In this document: positions 54,599 to 63,095 of the stretch, one piece after another
Numbering within the stretch: the stretch's first letter is position 1
How the letters are laid out: every line of letters starts with the position of its first letter
NCBI GenBank assembly: GCA_963816155.1
Contig: CAWFJE010000009.1
Location: 186,001-250,000, forward strand
Direction: 5' to 3'
Length of the DNA stretch: 64,000 nucleotides
Source of the DNA: JAXGXJ01 sp963816155
Lineage (GTDB): Bacteria > Actinomycetota > Thermoleophilia > RBG-16-64-13
Notes under the pieces: generated by a model
Databases searched by the model: none
What the model saw: the letters and a program-made list of their open reading frames with translations, nothing else
What the model was told of the DNA's origin: nothing
Position numbers and translations under genes: made by a program

Positions 54599-56705
54599 CC
54601 GGGACGCGTCAGCGGCCGGAGCGGCCGGCGAGGAAGAGACCGGCCGGGCCGTCGACTCCGCCGGTTCTGCCGACACCGCCCACACCGCCGGTCCCGGCGA
54701 GGCGACTCGTCCCCTGACTCTGGGCACCGCCGGACACATCGACCACGGCAAGACCACCCTCATCAAGGCCCTCACGGGTCGCGACACCGACCGGCTCAAG
54801 GAGGAGAAGGAGCGGGGCATCAGCATCGAGCTCGGCTTCGCGGAGCTCGCTCTCCCCAGCGGACGTCGTCTGAGCGTGGTGGACGTGCCTGGTCACGAGC
54901 GCTTCGTCAAGACCATGGTGGCCGGCGCCACCGGTATCGACCTCTTTCTCCTCGTGGTCGCCGCCGACGACGGCGTCATGCCCCAGACCAGGGAACACCT
55001 GCGGGTCATTGAGCTGCTGGACATCCCCGCGGGGCTGGTGGCCCTCACCAAGACGGATATGGTCGACCCCGAGCTGGCCGAACTGGCCAAGGCCGACGTG
55101 GAGGAGTTCCTCCTCAGCACCCGCTACCAGCACGCGCCCATCGTGATGGTGAGCGGCGTGACCGGGGAGGGGCTGCCCGAACTATTGACGACCCTCGACC
55201 GGCTGGGGGCCACGGTGCCGCCGCGTCCCTCCTACCCGGCCACGCGTATGCCGGTGGACCGTGTCTTCTCCCTCAAGGGGATCGGCACGGTCATCACAGG
55301 GACTTTGTGGTCGGGTAGCCTGAGCGCCGAGGACACCGTGGCCATACTGCCCGCGCGCGGGACGCAGGGTGCCGCCTCCAACCGCGAAGTGCGCGTGCGC
55401 GGCGTACAGGTACACGATCGTCAGGTGGCCGTAGCGAACGGCGGACAGCGCGTGGCTCTGAACCTCACCGGCGTCGACCGCGACGAGGTTGATCGCGGCC
55501 AGTGGGTGGTCAAGGACCCCACCATCGAGCCCACGTATCTGGCCGATGTCCGTCTGTCGCTCTTGCCCGATGCTGAGGCCCCGCTGTCCCGAATCCTGCG
55601 GGCGCGCGTGGATCACGGCACTGCGGAGATCCTGGCCAAGGTGGTGCTGGCCGACCGGGAGAGCCTCAGTCCGGGCGAGTCCTGCTACGCGCAACTTCGC
55701 TTCGAGGAGCGGGCGCTGGTGTATCCGGGGGACCATTTCATCCTGCGCTCGGTGACCCCGGTGACGACGCTGGGGGGCGGTCGCGTGGTCGATCCCTCCG
55801 CCCGCAAACACGGCACGGGGCAGCGTTGGCGCGACCGGCTCCTCATATTGGAGGCGGGTCCTGCCGATGACGTGGCGACCCTTCTGCTACAGGAGGCTTT
55901 CCCTCAAGGGTTGACCCGGGGCCGTCTGGAAGGGAGCCCCTACCTGTGGCGGTTCACCTCGGCAGCGAACCGCTCGGCAGTGGCGGCCCTTCTGGTCGAC
56001 GGCCGCGCCTTGCCGGCGGGTAGTGGCGCGACCGGCGGTGCCGACCGGGGGACCGGCGGCGCCGAAAACCGCACCGTTCGCTTGTTCCACGGGCCGTCGC
56101 TATTCGCGCTGGTGGAGACCACCTCGGGAACGCTTCAGCGGAAGGCAGAGACGGATGCGCTAAACCCCTACCAGAGTCTGGGCGACCTGCGCCGCGACCT
56201 GGCCCGGGGTAAGGAATGGCCGGCCCTCGACGAGGCATTGGCTCGGCTGGTGGCCGCCGGCGACGTGCAGCGGACGGAGCACGGCTTCGTGTGGGCTGAG
56301 GCCGCGGTCGAGCCCGACGAGGCCCAAGGCGAGTCGATGGCGCTCGTGCTCGCGCAGTTCGAGTCTCCCGCCGTCCCAGCCGAGACGCCTACCGTGGCGA
56401 TGGCGGCAGAGGCCGCTGGCCTCCCGCCCCGTGACACCCAGAAGATCGTGGATGCTCTGGTGCGGCAGGGCAAACTGGTCAGGGTCGGCGAGGACCTCTA
56501 CTACCCGCCGGACCGCCTGCAGGCGCTCATGGACCAGCTGGCCGCGGCCATGGAAGCCGCCGGCCAGCTGACACTTGCCGAAGGGCGTGACCTGCTGGGC
56601 ACTTCGCGCAAGTACACGCAGGCGTTGCTGGAGCACATGGACTCCGAGGGTCTGACCTTGAGGGTGGGGGAGGCGCGGCGCCTGCGGCGCCGCCGCAACC
56701 GATGA
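54591..56705 (+). CDS. selB: Selenocysteine-specific elongation factor SelB
   Basis: GTPase of 704 residues that delivers Sec-tRNA(Sec) to UGA codons marked by a SECIS hairpin. After a ~40-residue Ala/Gly/Glu-rich N-terminus the G domain has GTAGHIDHGKTTLIKALTG (G1), DRLKEEKERGISIELGFA (switch), VVDVPGHERFVKTM (G3) and ALTKTDMVD (G4). Domains II and III follow, then C-terminal winged helices that bind SECIS RNA (EAAGLPPRDTQKIVDALVRQ, LLGTSRKYTQALLEHMDSEG). The ATG at 54591 overlaps the selA stop by 8 bases. tRNA-Sec follows 14 bases after the stop. Confidence 0.96.
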   Translation: MSSRDASAAGAAGEEETGRAVDSAGSADTAHTAGPGEATRPLTLGTAGHIDHGKTTLIKALTGRDTDRLKEEKERGISIELGFAELALPSGRRLSVVDVPGHERFVKTMVAGATGIDLFLLVVAADDGVMPQTREHLRVIELLDIPAGLVALTKTDMVDPELAELAKADVEEFLLSTRYQHAPIVMVSGVTGEGLPELLTTLDRLGATVPPRPSYPATRMPVDRVFSLKGIGTVITGTLWSGSLSAEDTVAILPARGTQGAASNREVRVRGVQVHDRQVAVANGGQRVALNLTGVDRDEVDRGQWVVKDPTIEPTYLADVRLSLLPDAEAPLSRILRARVDHGTAEILAKVVLADRESLSPGESCYAQLRFEERALVYPGDHFILRSVTPVTTLGGGRVVDPSARKHGTGQRWRDRLLILEAGPADDVATLLLQEAFPQGLTRGRLEGSPYLWRFTSAANRSAVAALLVDGRALPAGSGATGGADRGTGGAENRTVRLFHGPSLFALVETTSGTLQRKAETDALNPYQSLGDLRRDLARGKEWPALDEALARLVAAGDVQRTEHGFVWAEAAVEPDEAQGESMALVLAQFESPAVPAETPTVAMAAEAAGLPPRDTQKIVDALVRQGKLVRVGEDLYYPPDRLQALMDQLAAAMEAAGQLTLAEGRDLLGTSRKYTQALLEHMDSEGLTLRVGEARRLRRRRNR

Positions 56706-56719
56706 GCTAGACTTGCCGT

Positions 56720-56816
56720 GGAGCGGCGTTCGGTCTGGTGGCCGGCCTGGTCTTCAAAACCAGTGTAGGGCGGTAGGCCCGTCCTGGGTGGGTTCGATTC
56801 CCATGCCGCTCCGCCA
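56720..56816 (+). tRNA. selC: tRNA-Sec (selC, anticodon TCA)
   Basis: A 97-base tRNA with the special features of selenocysteine tRNA: an 8-base acceptor stem GGAGCGGC pairing with GCCGCTCC, a long D arm, anticodon stem-loop CTGGT-CTTCAAA-ACCAG with anticodon TCA, a long variable arm (about 23 bases, GGGCGG...) and T arm TGGGTTCGATTCCCA. The discriminator is G and CCA is encoded. It follows selA and selB, so the Sec insertion machinery except selD is clustered. Confidence 0.97.
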
Positions 56817-56912
56817 CCTGCTATTTGCAGGGAGTTCTTGGGGAAGGTATCCACTTCACCCCTCCCGCCCGACGGTCGCCACACCTCCCAGTTGCCGTCA
56901 TTTTGCCGTCCT

Positions 56913-56987
56913 AGGAGACGGCATGTGAGGGCGCTTCAGGGCGCGTGAGGGGCCGTGAAGACGTTCGAAGGGCGTTCGTCTCGCAGG
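56913..56987 (+). repeat. Interspersed non-coding repeat, copy 1
   Basis: About 75 bases beginning AGGAGACGGC and ending around TCTCGCAGG. It resembles copies at 60632 and 61868: the first 10 bases are identical and a later hairpin-like part (GTGAAGACGTTCGAAGGGCG) is similar. Here GCCGTC and GACGGC around the start can pair. It lies between tRNA-Sec and a lipoprotein gene. Confidence 0.6.
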
Positions 56988-57047
56988 AACAACCAGTCCT
57001 ACAATGAAGTCGAAGCGTATGCATCGCGGCACGGCTGGGGAGGGGTC

Positions 57048-57926
57048 ATGAAGCGCTCTTGTGTGGTCGTCGTACTGATTGCCCTGCTGGCGGCTGCAGC
57101 TGTGCTCGCAGCCTGTGGATCGCAAGCAAGCGTCGAGTCACCTGGCCAGGAGACGTTCGCAATCGGGAACTCCAGCTCGCTGGGCTCCACCAACCCGACG
57201 ACTCTCCCGCGCACCATCACCAGCAGCACCGTCTTCACGGGGAGCGACAACGGGGACCCGCTCAGTATGCTGATGCACGGGAGCGGACAATCGCGCGCCC
57301 TGGGGCTCTACGAGGCTCGTGGACCGGCTCCCAGCGCGACCCCGGGCGAACTCTACTTGAAGGCACGGGCCGCCGCGGGGCAAGAGCCGAGCGTGTACGA
57401 GGCCACCGCGGAGAAGATCCTGGCGCTCACAGAGGACTACAAGCAGGGGATATATTTCGACCGCCTGCGCGTGGTCCTGACCGCTGAGGGTGGGGAAGTA
57501 GCCTTTGACCACACCTTCCAGGTCACTCCGCCCAGCAGCACCACCTCGACCACCCAGCCCTTCGATATCTACTACTCCGCCCCCAGTCTGGAGATCAGTC
57601 CCGAGGAGGGAGTGGAGATCGAGGTGACGGTCCACCGCTACTCAAACGGGCGCCAAGTGGTGGCGAGTTGCGAGATCCGAAACAGCAGCGGCTCGCCCTT
57701 CCTCTTCTCCGACCGAGATCTGCAGCTGTATCTGGATGGTCAACCGGTCGCCTACGACAGGGCTGAGGGCAAGACGGTGGAGGTTCCCGATAGGGAGCAA
57801 GGTTCTAGCATCATGGGCGTCGTCTTCGATGCCCCTGAGTTCGACCCCTACGCGGCAGGGCTTCTCTACACCTCGAGCGATCCTGAGAGCCTGGGCTTCA
57901 CGGCAAGCGACGGGCCGGTCCCCTAG
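57048..57926 (+). CDS. Lipoprotein of unknown function
   Basis: A 292-residue predicted lipoprotein. The signal peptide (VVVVLIALLAAAAVLAACG) ends in a lipobox, followed by a Ser/Thr/Gly-rich linker. The C-terminal ~130 residues are beta-rich (VEIEVTVHRYSNGRQVVASC, RDLQLYLDGQPVAYDRAEGK), in a pattern like an immunoglobulin-type domain. GGGAGGGG lies 3 bases before the ATG at 57048. I do not recognise the family. An upstream open frame from 56955 overlaps the repeat and is not used. The next gene on the strand is another lipoprotein. Confidence 0.75.
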   Translation: MKRSCVVVVLIALLAAAAVLAACGSQASVESPGQETFAIGNSSSLGSTNPTTLPRTITSSTVFTGSDNGDPLSMLMHGSGQSRALGLYEARGPAPSATPGELYLKARAAAGQEPSVYEATAEKILALTEDYKQGIYFDRLRVVLTAEGGEVAFDHTFQVTPPSSTTSTTQPFDIYYSAPSLEISPEEGVEIEVTVHRYSNGRQVVASCEIRNSSGSPFLFSDRDLQLYLDGQPVAYDRAEGKTVEVPDREQGSSIMGVVFDAPEFDPYAAGLLYTSSDPESLGFTASDGPVP

Positions 57927-58012
57927 ACTGCACAGGGGAAGAGCGGAACGGGAGTAGACTGGGTGCGTCCAACAGGCAATAGTCAAGCCGCTCGGTGTTG
58001 GAGGTGAACTCG

Positions 58013-59254
58013 ATGGTCCTCAACCGAAAGAAGCTTCAGGTTGCGGCCATAGCCCTGCTGGTTCTCTCGGCTCTGCTCTTGTCCGCCTGCGGAGACGAAG
58101 CCGACCCGTATGTCACCACGACGCCGACCACGATCTTCCCATCACAGTCCTCCTTCATGGAGGAACTCTCCGGCGAGGGCTACGGATATCCAGCCGTGTT
58201 CGCGGACGGGCGCGGAGACACGGCAGTCCTCACCGTGTGGATCGCTGTGATGGTCGACGACGAGACCCGGGCCTCCGACGACGCCATCTTCGATCATGCT
58301 GTCGCCCTGGCGGAGAAGTACGGGGCAGCGGATTCTACCGGAGGGCAGATGACTGTCGGGCTCTTCGACGGGACGGTCGGGGGGACGATCAAGGACCTGA
58401 TCTTCGCGTCCAGAGACTTCGACCTTGCGGCGACATCCACGGTGACCCAGGTGACCACATCGCCCACGTCCACGGCTGCTCAGACGTTCACCAACACACC
58501 AGAGCGGCCGGTCCTTGAGAAGCAGCGGATGTTCCAGGAGAACGACGCCCACATGCCCATAATCGCCGACGAGGAACGCTATGCCTTGATCGGGGAGACA
58601 ACCGAAGAGCAGGCTGCTTTCATAGCGAGTATCGCCAAGTCCGAGACCGACGGCCCCATCGACGTACCGCTCTACAGACCGGAAGACCTGCTGGTGGATA
58701 ACGACGCTTGCTTCACCATTGGGGAAGACCACGGTCAGTACGCCGGGCTCAGTCTGCGCTTCGACACCTTCCAGCACCTGGAGTTGGTCTTTCCGTCCGA
58801 GGCTGTTCGCAAGCTGGAAAGCGGGATGATCTACGTGATGTACGACACGGAGTCTGACGGCCGACTCTTCGTCTTCTATTCCGAGGAGAAAAGCCGGTTC
58901 ACATTCGTAGACGGCTACCCCATCCTCATGAAGGAGAAGCTCTTATACCACGACTTCGAGCATCTGGCGCCGGGCGACGGGATTGAGAAGGTGCAAGAGA
59001 TAGACCCAGTCGCGCTCACGCACAGAGAACACTTTGACACCTTCAATGACAAGGCCATGGCAAGCTACACGGCCGGGGGGAAGCCGCCGAGCTCGGTGCA
59101 CCTACTCACCGATGGGATCCTCAAGGTCGAGTACCAGCGAGACCCAGAGCTCGGCTATGCCATCACCAACATCATCTATAGCGAGGGCTTCGCGCTCGAC
59201 GGGTTCAACGGGGAAACGTGCTACAGGATAGTGGACGCGGACTACGTTGACTGA
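58013..59254 (+). CDS. Lipoprotein of unknown function, paralogue of the gene at 62.1 kb
   Basis: A 413-residue predicted lipoprotein. The signal peptide (LQVAAIALLVLSALLLSAC) ends in a lipobox. The first ~125 residues, including TTIFPSQSSFMEELSGEGYG, ETRASDDAIFDHAVALAEKY and GGTIKDLIFASRDFDL, are closely repeated in the protein at 62096. A Thr/Ser-rich linker (about 145-170) joins a second domain of ~240 residues that has no counterpart there. GGAGGT lies 7 bases before the ATG at 58013. Function unknown; the shared first domain probably faces the outside of the membrane. Confidence 0.78.
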   Translation: MVLNRKKLQVAAIALLVLSALLLSACGDEADPYVTTTPTTIFPSQSSFMEELSGEGYGYPAVFADGRGDTAVLTVWIAVMVDDETRASDDAIFDHAVALAEKYGAADSTGGQMTVGLFDGTVGGTIKDLIFASRDFDLAATSTVTQVTTSPTSTAAQTFTNTPERPVLEKQRMFQENDAHMPIIADEERYALIGETTEEQAAFIASIAKSETDGPIDVPLYRPEDLLVDNDACFTIGEDHGQYAGLSLRFDTFQHLELVFPSEAVRKLESGMIYVMYDTESDGRLFVFYSEEKSRFTFVDGYPILMKEKLLYHDFEHLAPGDGIEKVQEIDPVALTHREHFDTFNDKAMASYTAGGKPPSSVHLLTDGILKVEYQRDPELGYAITNIIYSEGFALDGFNGETCYRIVDADYVD

Positions 59255-59287
59255 GGGAGGTGGGTGCCTTACTTATGGGCATGCTCG

Positions 59288-60445
59288 CTACTTCTGAGTG
59301 AGTCTTCGATACTTCTTCCACCGGGGATCTGACTCTTCGAACCAGGATGGCGAACGGTCCATCTTGAACTTCCCGTAGAAGACTCTGTCTGCCCGACTCA
59401 TCCACCATCCGGCCTTGCGCTTGCGTGAGGCGATCGCCACCATCGAACGGTGGAACCGGGTGCGGGGGTTCGTCCAGGGACAACTAGCCACACAGACCCC
59501 GCAGTCGGTGCCTGTATCGTTCCAGACCGAAAAGCAGGCCTCGGGATTGATAGCCCATTTCTCCACGCCTCGTACGTTCTTGGGATCTCCCTGACTGATG
59601 GCTCCACTGGGGCAACTCTCGGCACAGATCTTGCAGTCCTCGCAGAACTCCTCCACCCCGATGTCGCAGGACGCGTCGTAGACGAGAGGTAGGTCGGTGG
59701 TCACCGTGCCCAGTTTCAGGGCGGTGCCCAACTCCTTGGTGATCAGAAGGCCGTGGCGACCCAACTCCCCCATGCCCGCGTCGACGGCTACCGGAACGGC
59801 TAGGACCTCGTAGTTAGGCATGACGTTCGCACGAGCCGGGTAGCCAAGCGCACGGATGTACTCAGCCAAAGTCACGGCGATGGTGGCCACGCGATTGTAG
59901 ACGCGCATGATCTCGACCACCTCCGAGAGTACGGGACCGGTGGAGATCATATGCGGAGCGATGCCGACAGCGAAGCTGACGGCACTCTTGTGCGGGCACT
60001 CGATGGTCTGGCCGAACGACCGGGCCGGATCGTGCCAGGTCTTGCCCACGTTGGTGTAGACATTGAGCGGGTCGAGCGGTCCCACGCGGACGATGTCGGC
60101 CCCTAGGTGCTTGGCAAAGCCTTTGATTTTCTCCGTGGCCCGTTCGGGCGAGATGGGCTGCCGGTCGGGATTGACCGGACCATCCACACGATCCTGCATG
60201 CCCAGCTTGGCCAGGAACTCGTATTGGGTACCAAGCAGAGGGCGATCAAGCAGGCTACCCACCTGGCCCATGCCCGGGAGGCTTCGGATCTCGTCGTCTT
60301 TCTGCTTCCATTCAGGATGACGGGCGTAGAACTCGTCATAGTCAGCGGTACCCGGCTCCAGCGTGTTACGGGATTGCACGTTGTCCCGCTCGTCGTAGCG
60401 CTGACGCTCGCCCACCACACGGTAGCGGGGTTCTGAGATCAACAT
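59288..60445 (-). CDS. Reductive-dehalogenase-like corrinoid Fe-S protein
   Basis: A 385-residue protein related to the catalytic subunit of reductive dehalogenases and to QueG. The middle has a cobalamin-binding-type region with YIRALGYPARANVMPNYE and VDAGMGELGRHGLLITKELG. The C-terminus has two 4Fe-4S motifs, CEDCKICAESCPSGAI and a second with CGVCVASCPW preceded by Cys in EACFSVW. There is no twin-arginine signal, so it is probably cytoplasmic, unlike respiratory RdhA, and no rdhB anchor gene is adjacent. Substrate unknown: it could reduce a halogenated compound or an epoxide. A ribosome site is not clear before the ATG. Confidence 0.82.
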   Translation of the reverse strand: MLISEPRYRVVGERQRYDERDNVQSRNTLEPGTADYDEFYARHPEWKQKDDEIRSLPGMGQVGSLLDRPLLGTQYEFLAKLGMQDRVDGPVNPDRQPISPERATEKIKGFAKHLGADIVRVGPLDPLNVYTNVGKTWHDPARSFGQTIECPHKSAVSFAVGIAPHMISTGPVLSEVVEIMRVYNRVATIAVTLAEYIRALGYPARANVMPNYEVLAVPVAVDAGMGELGRHGLLITKELGTALKLGTVTTDLPLVYDASCDIGVEEFCEDCKICAESCPSGAISQGDPKNVRGVEKWAINPEACFSVWNDTGTDCGVCVASCPWTNPRTRFHRSMVAIASRKRKAGWWMSRADRVFYGKFKMDRSPSWFEESDPRWKKYRRLTQK

Positions 60446-60902
60446 GTACCACTCCCTTTTCTTCTTCGATACGCGGGCGTCGACCGGTCAAGACCATGTG
60501 TCTGAACCCAGCCTGCCGCAGTATACGTGGCGGTAGGATACTGCACATGGGGAAGTAGGGCTCAAGTTGACCGCGGTATCGGCGTCTATGAGGTCATCTT
60601 GTGGACGCCTAGCTTGACGTTCCTACCTGTTAGGAGACGGCGTGAAACGCCGCCTAGGAAGGCGCGATGACCTTCGGAGGGCTTCGCTCAGGGCCGCGAG
60701 GCTGAATAAGCCGGTCATGGTGGCCTCAAAGACGGCACTGTCTCGAGCGAGCGGGCCACTCAAGGCGCAGAGAGCGGTACCTGGGAAGAGGCATGGCCAG
60801 CCAAACCCCGTCTTGCCGTCTTGGCGAGTCGCGTCATTGATACGGTGGTGACCGGATACTCTCTGGATTCCTCGGGGCCGACCTTGTCGAGTAGGAAGGC
60901 AG
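60446..60902. other. Intergenic region holding repeat copy 2
   Basis: A 457-base stretch between two minus-strand genes. It contains the second copy of the interspersed repeat (60632-60712). The plus-strand open frame 60642-60851 starts inside the repeat and has an Arg/Ala-rich product without a ribosome site, so I do not call it. I see nothing else. Confidence 0.55.
60632..60712 (+). repeat. Interspersed non-coding repeat, copy 2
   Basis: About 80 bases beginning AGGAGACGGC and running through GATGACCTTCGGAGGGCTTC to GCCGCGAGGCTG. It matches copy 3 at 61868 in the same order (GCG-GA-GACC-T-GGA-GCTT-GCTC-AGG-CTG). GGCGT and ACGCC next to the start can form a small hairpin. Confidence 0.6.
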
Positions 60903-61709
60903 CTATTGTAGTGCCGCCAGGTTCGTCAGAGCTCCGTACAACACCGAACGGTGGCCATTGAGATATTGGACTGATTGGCTCTCGCGCCCATGTGCGCCCG
61001 AGAGGTTCTGCTGAAGATGCTCACTGCCAGGGTCGCCCTGGAACTCATCGGTCGCCCGGAGTACGGCGAGTCGCGCCGAGCTTACCTCATCCACGGCCGT
61101 GCGGGTGCTGTTCAGGCTGTCGATCACCGACCGCACCACCGGCTGCGACGCGGGGTCGACCTGCACCTCGAGATTGTAGAGGTTGGTGATCGCCGCCGTC
61201 ATGAGAGTCCCCAACTGACTCCACGTCTGCTCTTGGGCAGAGGCGGTTTCGGGCGGCGTTGGAACCTGGCCACCACTTCTGTGGAGCAGATCGCCCCGCC
61301 ACAGAGCGATCTCAGGTGTCAGATTCTCATACAGCCAACGGGACTGCGAGTAGGCCTGCTCCGCGGTAGTTCTCCAGCTGGGACCGGCGGCCGGAGCCTC
61401 ACTTTGCTTCTTGCCTCTCCGTGATGCCCCTATCGCTACGATCACGATGAGGACGAGCGCGAGAACTCCGAGGAGAACGTACCGTTGAGTGCTCCAGCCT
61501 TCTTCTTCGGTGTCAGGCGCCTCGGTGGTATCGGGCGTCTGGGTAGCCTCAGTGGTGTCAGGCGCCTCGCTGGCCTCGGTGGTTTGGCCGCCGCTTCCCG
61601 TGGTGCTGATACGATCCCCTATTTCGCTGCAGCCAGCAAGGAACATCAGGACGACAACGAGCACTGAAACGACAACTTCCACAAGGCCCAGTCGCGTTCG
61701 CGGGTTCAT
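60903..61709 (-). CDS. Lipoprotein with a second membrane helix, unknown function
   Basis: A 268-residue protein. The N-terminal hydrophobic segment ends in a lipobox-like LAGC, followed by a Thr/Glu/Pro repeat linker (APDTTEATQTPDTTEAPDT), a membrane helix (YVLLGVLALVLIVIVAIGA) and a cytoplasmic helical domain (LTPEIALWRGDLLHR, LTAAITNLYNLEVQVD). It is thus anchored twice. The family is not recognised. The start ATG at 61709 has no strong ribosome site. It stands between two copies of the interspersed repeat. Confidence 0.7.
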   Translation of the reverse strand: MNPRTRLGLVEVVVSVLVVVLMFLAGCSEIGDRISTTGSGGQTTEASEAPDTTEATQTPDTTEAPDTEEEGWSTQRYVLLGVLALVLIVIVAIGASRRGKKQSEAPAAGPSWRTTAEQAYSQSRWLYENLTPEIALWRGDLLHRSGGQVPTPPETASAQEQTWSQLGTLMTAAITNLYNLEVQVDPASQPVVRSVIDSLNSTRTAVDEVSSARLAVLRATDEFQGDPGSEHLQQNLSGAHGRESQSVQYLNGHRSVLYGALTNLAALQ

Positions 61710-62095
61710 AAATCTCGACTCCGTTCGTCTCGCGGGTCTGTCCGATTATGTCATGTGAGACTCCAAAGAGATCGAAGATTCCACTGCCGAACACGAGGGA
61801 TGAGCTTCCAGTCGCTGTCCACTCTCTGCATGCGGAGTGAAGTCTTGGCCTGACTATCTCAGTTCCCAGGAGACGGCACGTGAGGGCGCCTGAGGTGGCG
61901 TGACGACCCTTGGACCGCTTTGCTCCGCGTCCCAGGTTCGGTGAGGCTGGTTTACGAGCTCTAGTGACAAATCTGTCACCACGGACGGAGGGGGCGGACG
62001 CCCGAGCAGCGGTCAGAAGGGAAGAGCGCAGCAAGAGCAGACTTGAGGCGTCCAGCCGACACTTGTCCAGCTGCTCACTGGCGGAGGCAAGCTCT
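61710..62095. other. Intergenic region holding repeat copy 3
   Basis: A 386-base stretch between a minus-strand lipoprotein gene and a plus-strand lipoprotein gene. It contains the third repeat copy. The open frame from 61910 is in frame with the next gene but lacks coding character before 62096. I see no clear promoter. Confidence 0.5.
61868..61950 (+). repeat. Interspersed non-coding repeat, copy 3
   Basis: About 80 bases beginning AGGAGACGGCACGTGAGGGC and running through GACCCTTGGACCGCTTTGCT to GGTGAGGCTGG. The element resembles copies 1 and 2. The part GGACCGCTTTGCTCC can form a small hairpin whose base pairs differ from those of copy 1 (CGA/TCG against GGA/TCC), which hints at a conserved fold. 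Confidence 0.6.
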
Positions 62096-62554
62096 ATGGT
62101 CTTCTCTCGAAGGAAGCTTCAGGTTGCAGCCATAGCCCTGCTGGTTCTGTGCGCTCTGCTCGTAACTGCCTGTGCTGAGGACGGCGATATCTTCGGCCCC
62201 ACCACGACGACCACGATCTTCCCGTCACAGCGCTCCTTCGAGGGAGAACTCTCCGGAGATGGCTACGAAACTCCAATCGTGTTCGTAGACGGGCAAGGAG
62301 ACACGAGAGTGCTGTTCGTGTGGATTGCGGTGGATACCGGCAATGAGACCCGAGCGTCCGACGACGCCATCTTCGACCGCGCTGTCACGCTTGCCGAGAA
62401 GTACGGAGCAGCGGAATCTACCGGAGGGCGGATGAGAGTCGGGCTCTTCGATGCGACGGTCGGAGGTACGGTGAAGGACCTGATCTTCGAGTCCAGGGAC
62501 TTCGACCTGACCGCCGGTGCTCCGACAACAGCTAGCACCGTCGCTCCCAACTGA
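62096..62554 (+). CDS. Short lipoprotein paralogous to the first domain of the gene at 58 kb
   Basis: A 152-residue predicted lipoprotein. The signal peptide (LQVAAIALLVLCALLVTAC) and the whole following domain, including TTTTIFPSQRSFEGELSGDG, ETRASDDAIFDRAVTLAEKY and GGTVKDLIFESRDFDL, match the first ~140 residues of the lipoprotein at 58013; the second domain is missing. GGAGG lies 9 bases before the ATG. A duplication followed by truncation, or the reverse, is likely. The DNA is similar as well (CGAAGGAAGCTTCAGGTTGC against CGAAAGAAGCTTCAGGTTGC), so the event is fairly recent. Function unknown. Confidence 0.78.
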   Translation: MVFSRRKLQVAAIALLVLCALLVTACAEDGDIFGPTTTTTIFPSQRSFEGELSGDGYETPIVFVDGQGDTRVLFVWIAVDTGNETRASDDAIFDRAVTLAEKYGAAESTGGRMRVGLFDATVGGTVKDLIFESRDFDLTAGAPTTASTVAPN

Positions 62555-62669
62555 TCCGCGGCTACTTGCCTTCTCTGCCCTCTCCAGAACCGCGAGAACG
62601 GCCCGAGCTGCGGTCGGTCGGGGACGAGAGATGGCTGTTCACGCCGTGCAGGGCGCCTTCGCGGAGCTG

Positions 62670-63095
62670 CTACAGAGGCGGCCAGGGACAGGTATATTTC
62701 AATTTGCTGATCTTCCAACCGTTATCGCTTCTAGTGTATTTCGCATCATACTTGCCTTTGACAAACCTGCGGTCGGACTCCGGAAAAAAGATGTACATCA
62801 TCCATTGCCCTTCAGCCTCATCACCTTCTATATCAATAATGGGTTGCCCAATGAAATGACCATCTCTGGCGTCTACCGCGCGGGATAGCTCATCTTTGAA
62901 GTGTCTTTCAATTTCTTGTTTTCCCTTGCAAACACCATGGTCCCAGAGGTCGATGATTGCATCTTCGGTGAAACAAGCAAGCATATCGTCCCATTGTAGG
63001 CTGTTTAGCGCGTATACATAGCTAAGATGCAGTCTTTCGATTTCTTCTATATCAATGAGTCTTTGAATATTATAAGCTAAGAGGTCCGTGTTCAT
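62670..63095 (-). CDS. SnoaL-like (NTF2-fold) protein, low GC
   Basis: A 141-residue protein of the nuclear-transport-factor-2/SnoaL fold. It starts MNTDLLAYNIQRLIDIEEIE, with RLHLSYVYALNSLQWDDMLACF at the pocket and WMMYIFFPESDRRF in the sheet. Members are small cyclases, isomerases, dehydratases or non-catalytic domains. The ATG at 63095 has GGAGG 6 bases upstream. The gene is clearly richer in A and T than its neighbours, with codons such as ATA, TTA and AAT, so it was probably acquired by transfer. No partner gene is adjacent. Confidence 0.82.
   Translation of the reverse strand: MNTDLLAYNIQRLIDIEEIERLHLSYVYALNSLQWDDMLACFTEDAIIDLWDHGVCKGKQEIERHFKDELSRAVDARDGHFIGQPIIDIEGDEAEGQWMMYIFFPESDRRFVKGKYDAKYTRSDNGWKISKLKYTCPWPPL

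Noticed and set aside
52991..54826. 611-codon open frame on the minus strand opposite selA and selB
   Set aside because: It is antisense to well-supported selA/selB, its product is His/Arg/Gly-rich without motifs, and GC-rich codons readily leave such frames open.
60642..60851. 69-codon open frame between the dehalogenase-like gene and the next lipoprotein
   Set aside because: It starts inside a dispersed repeat and shows no coding features.
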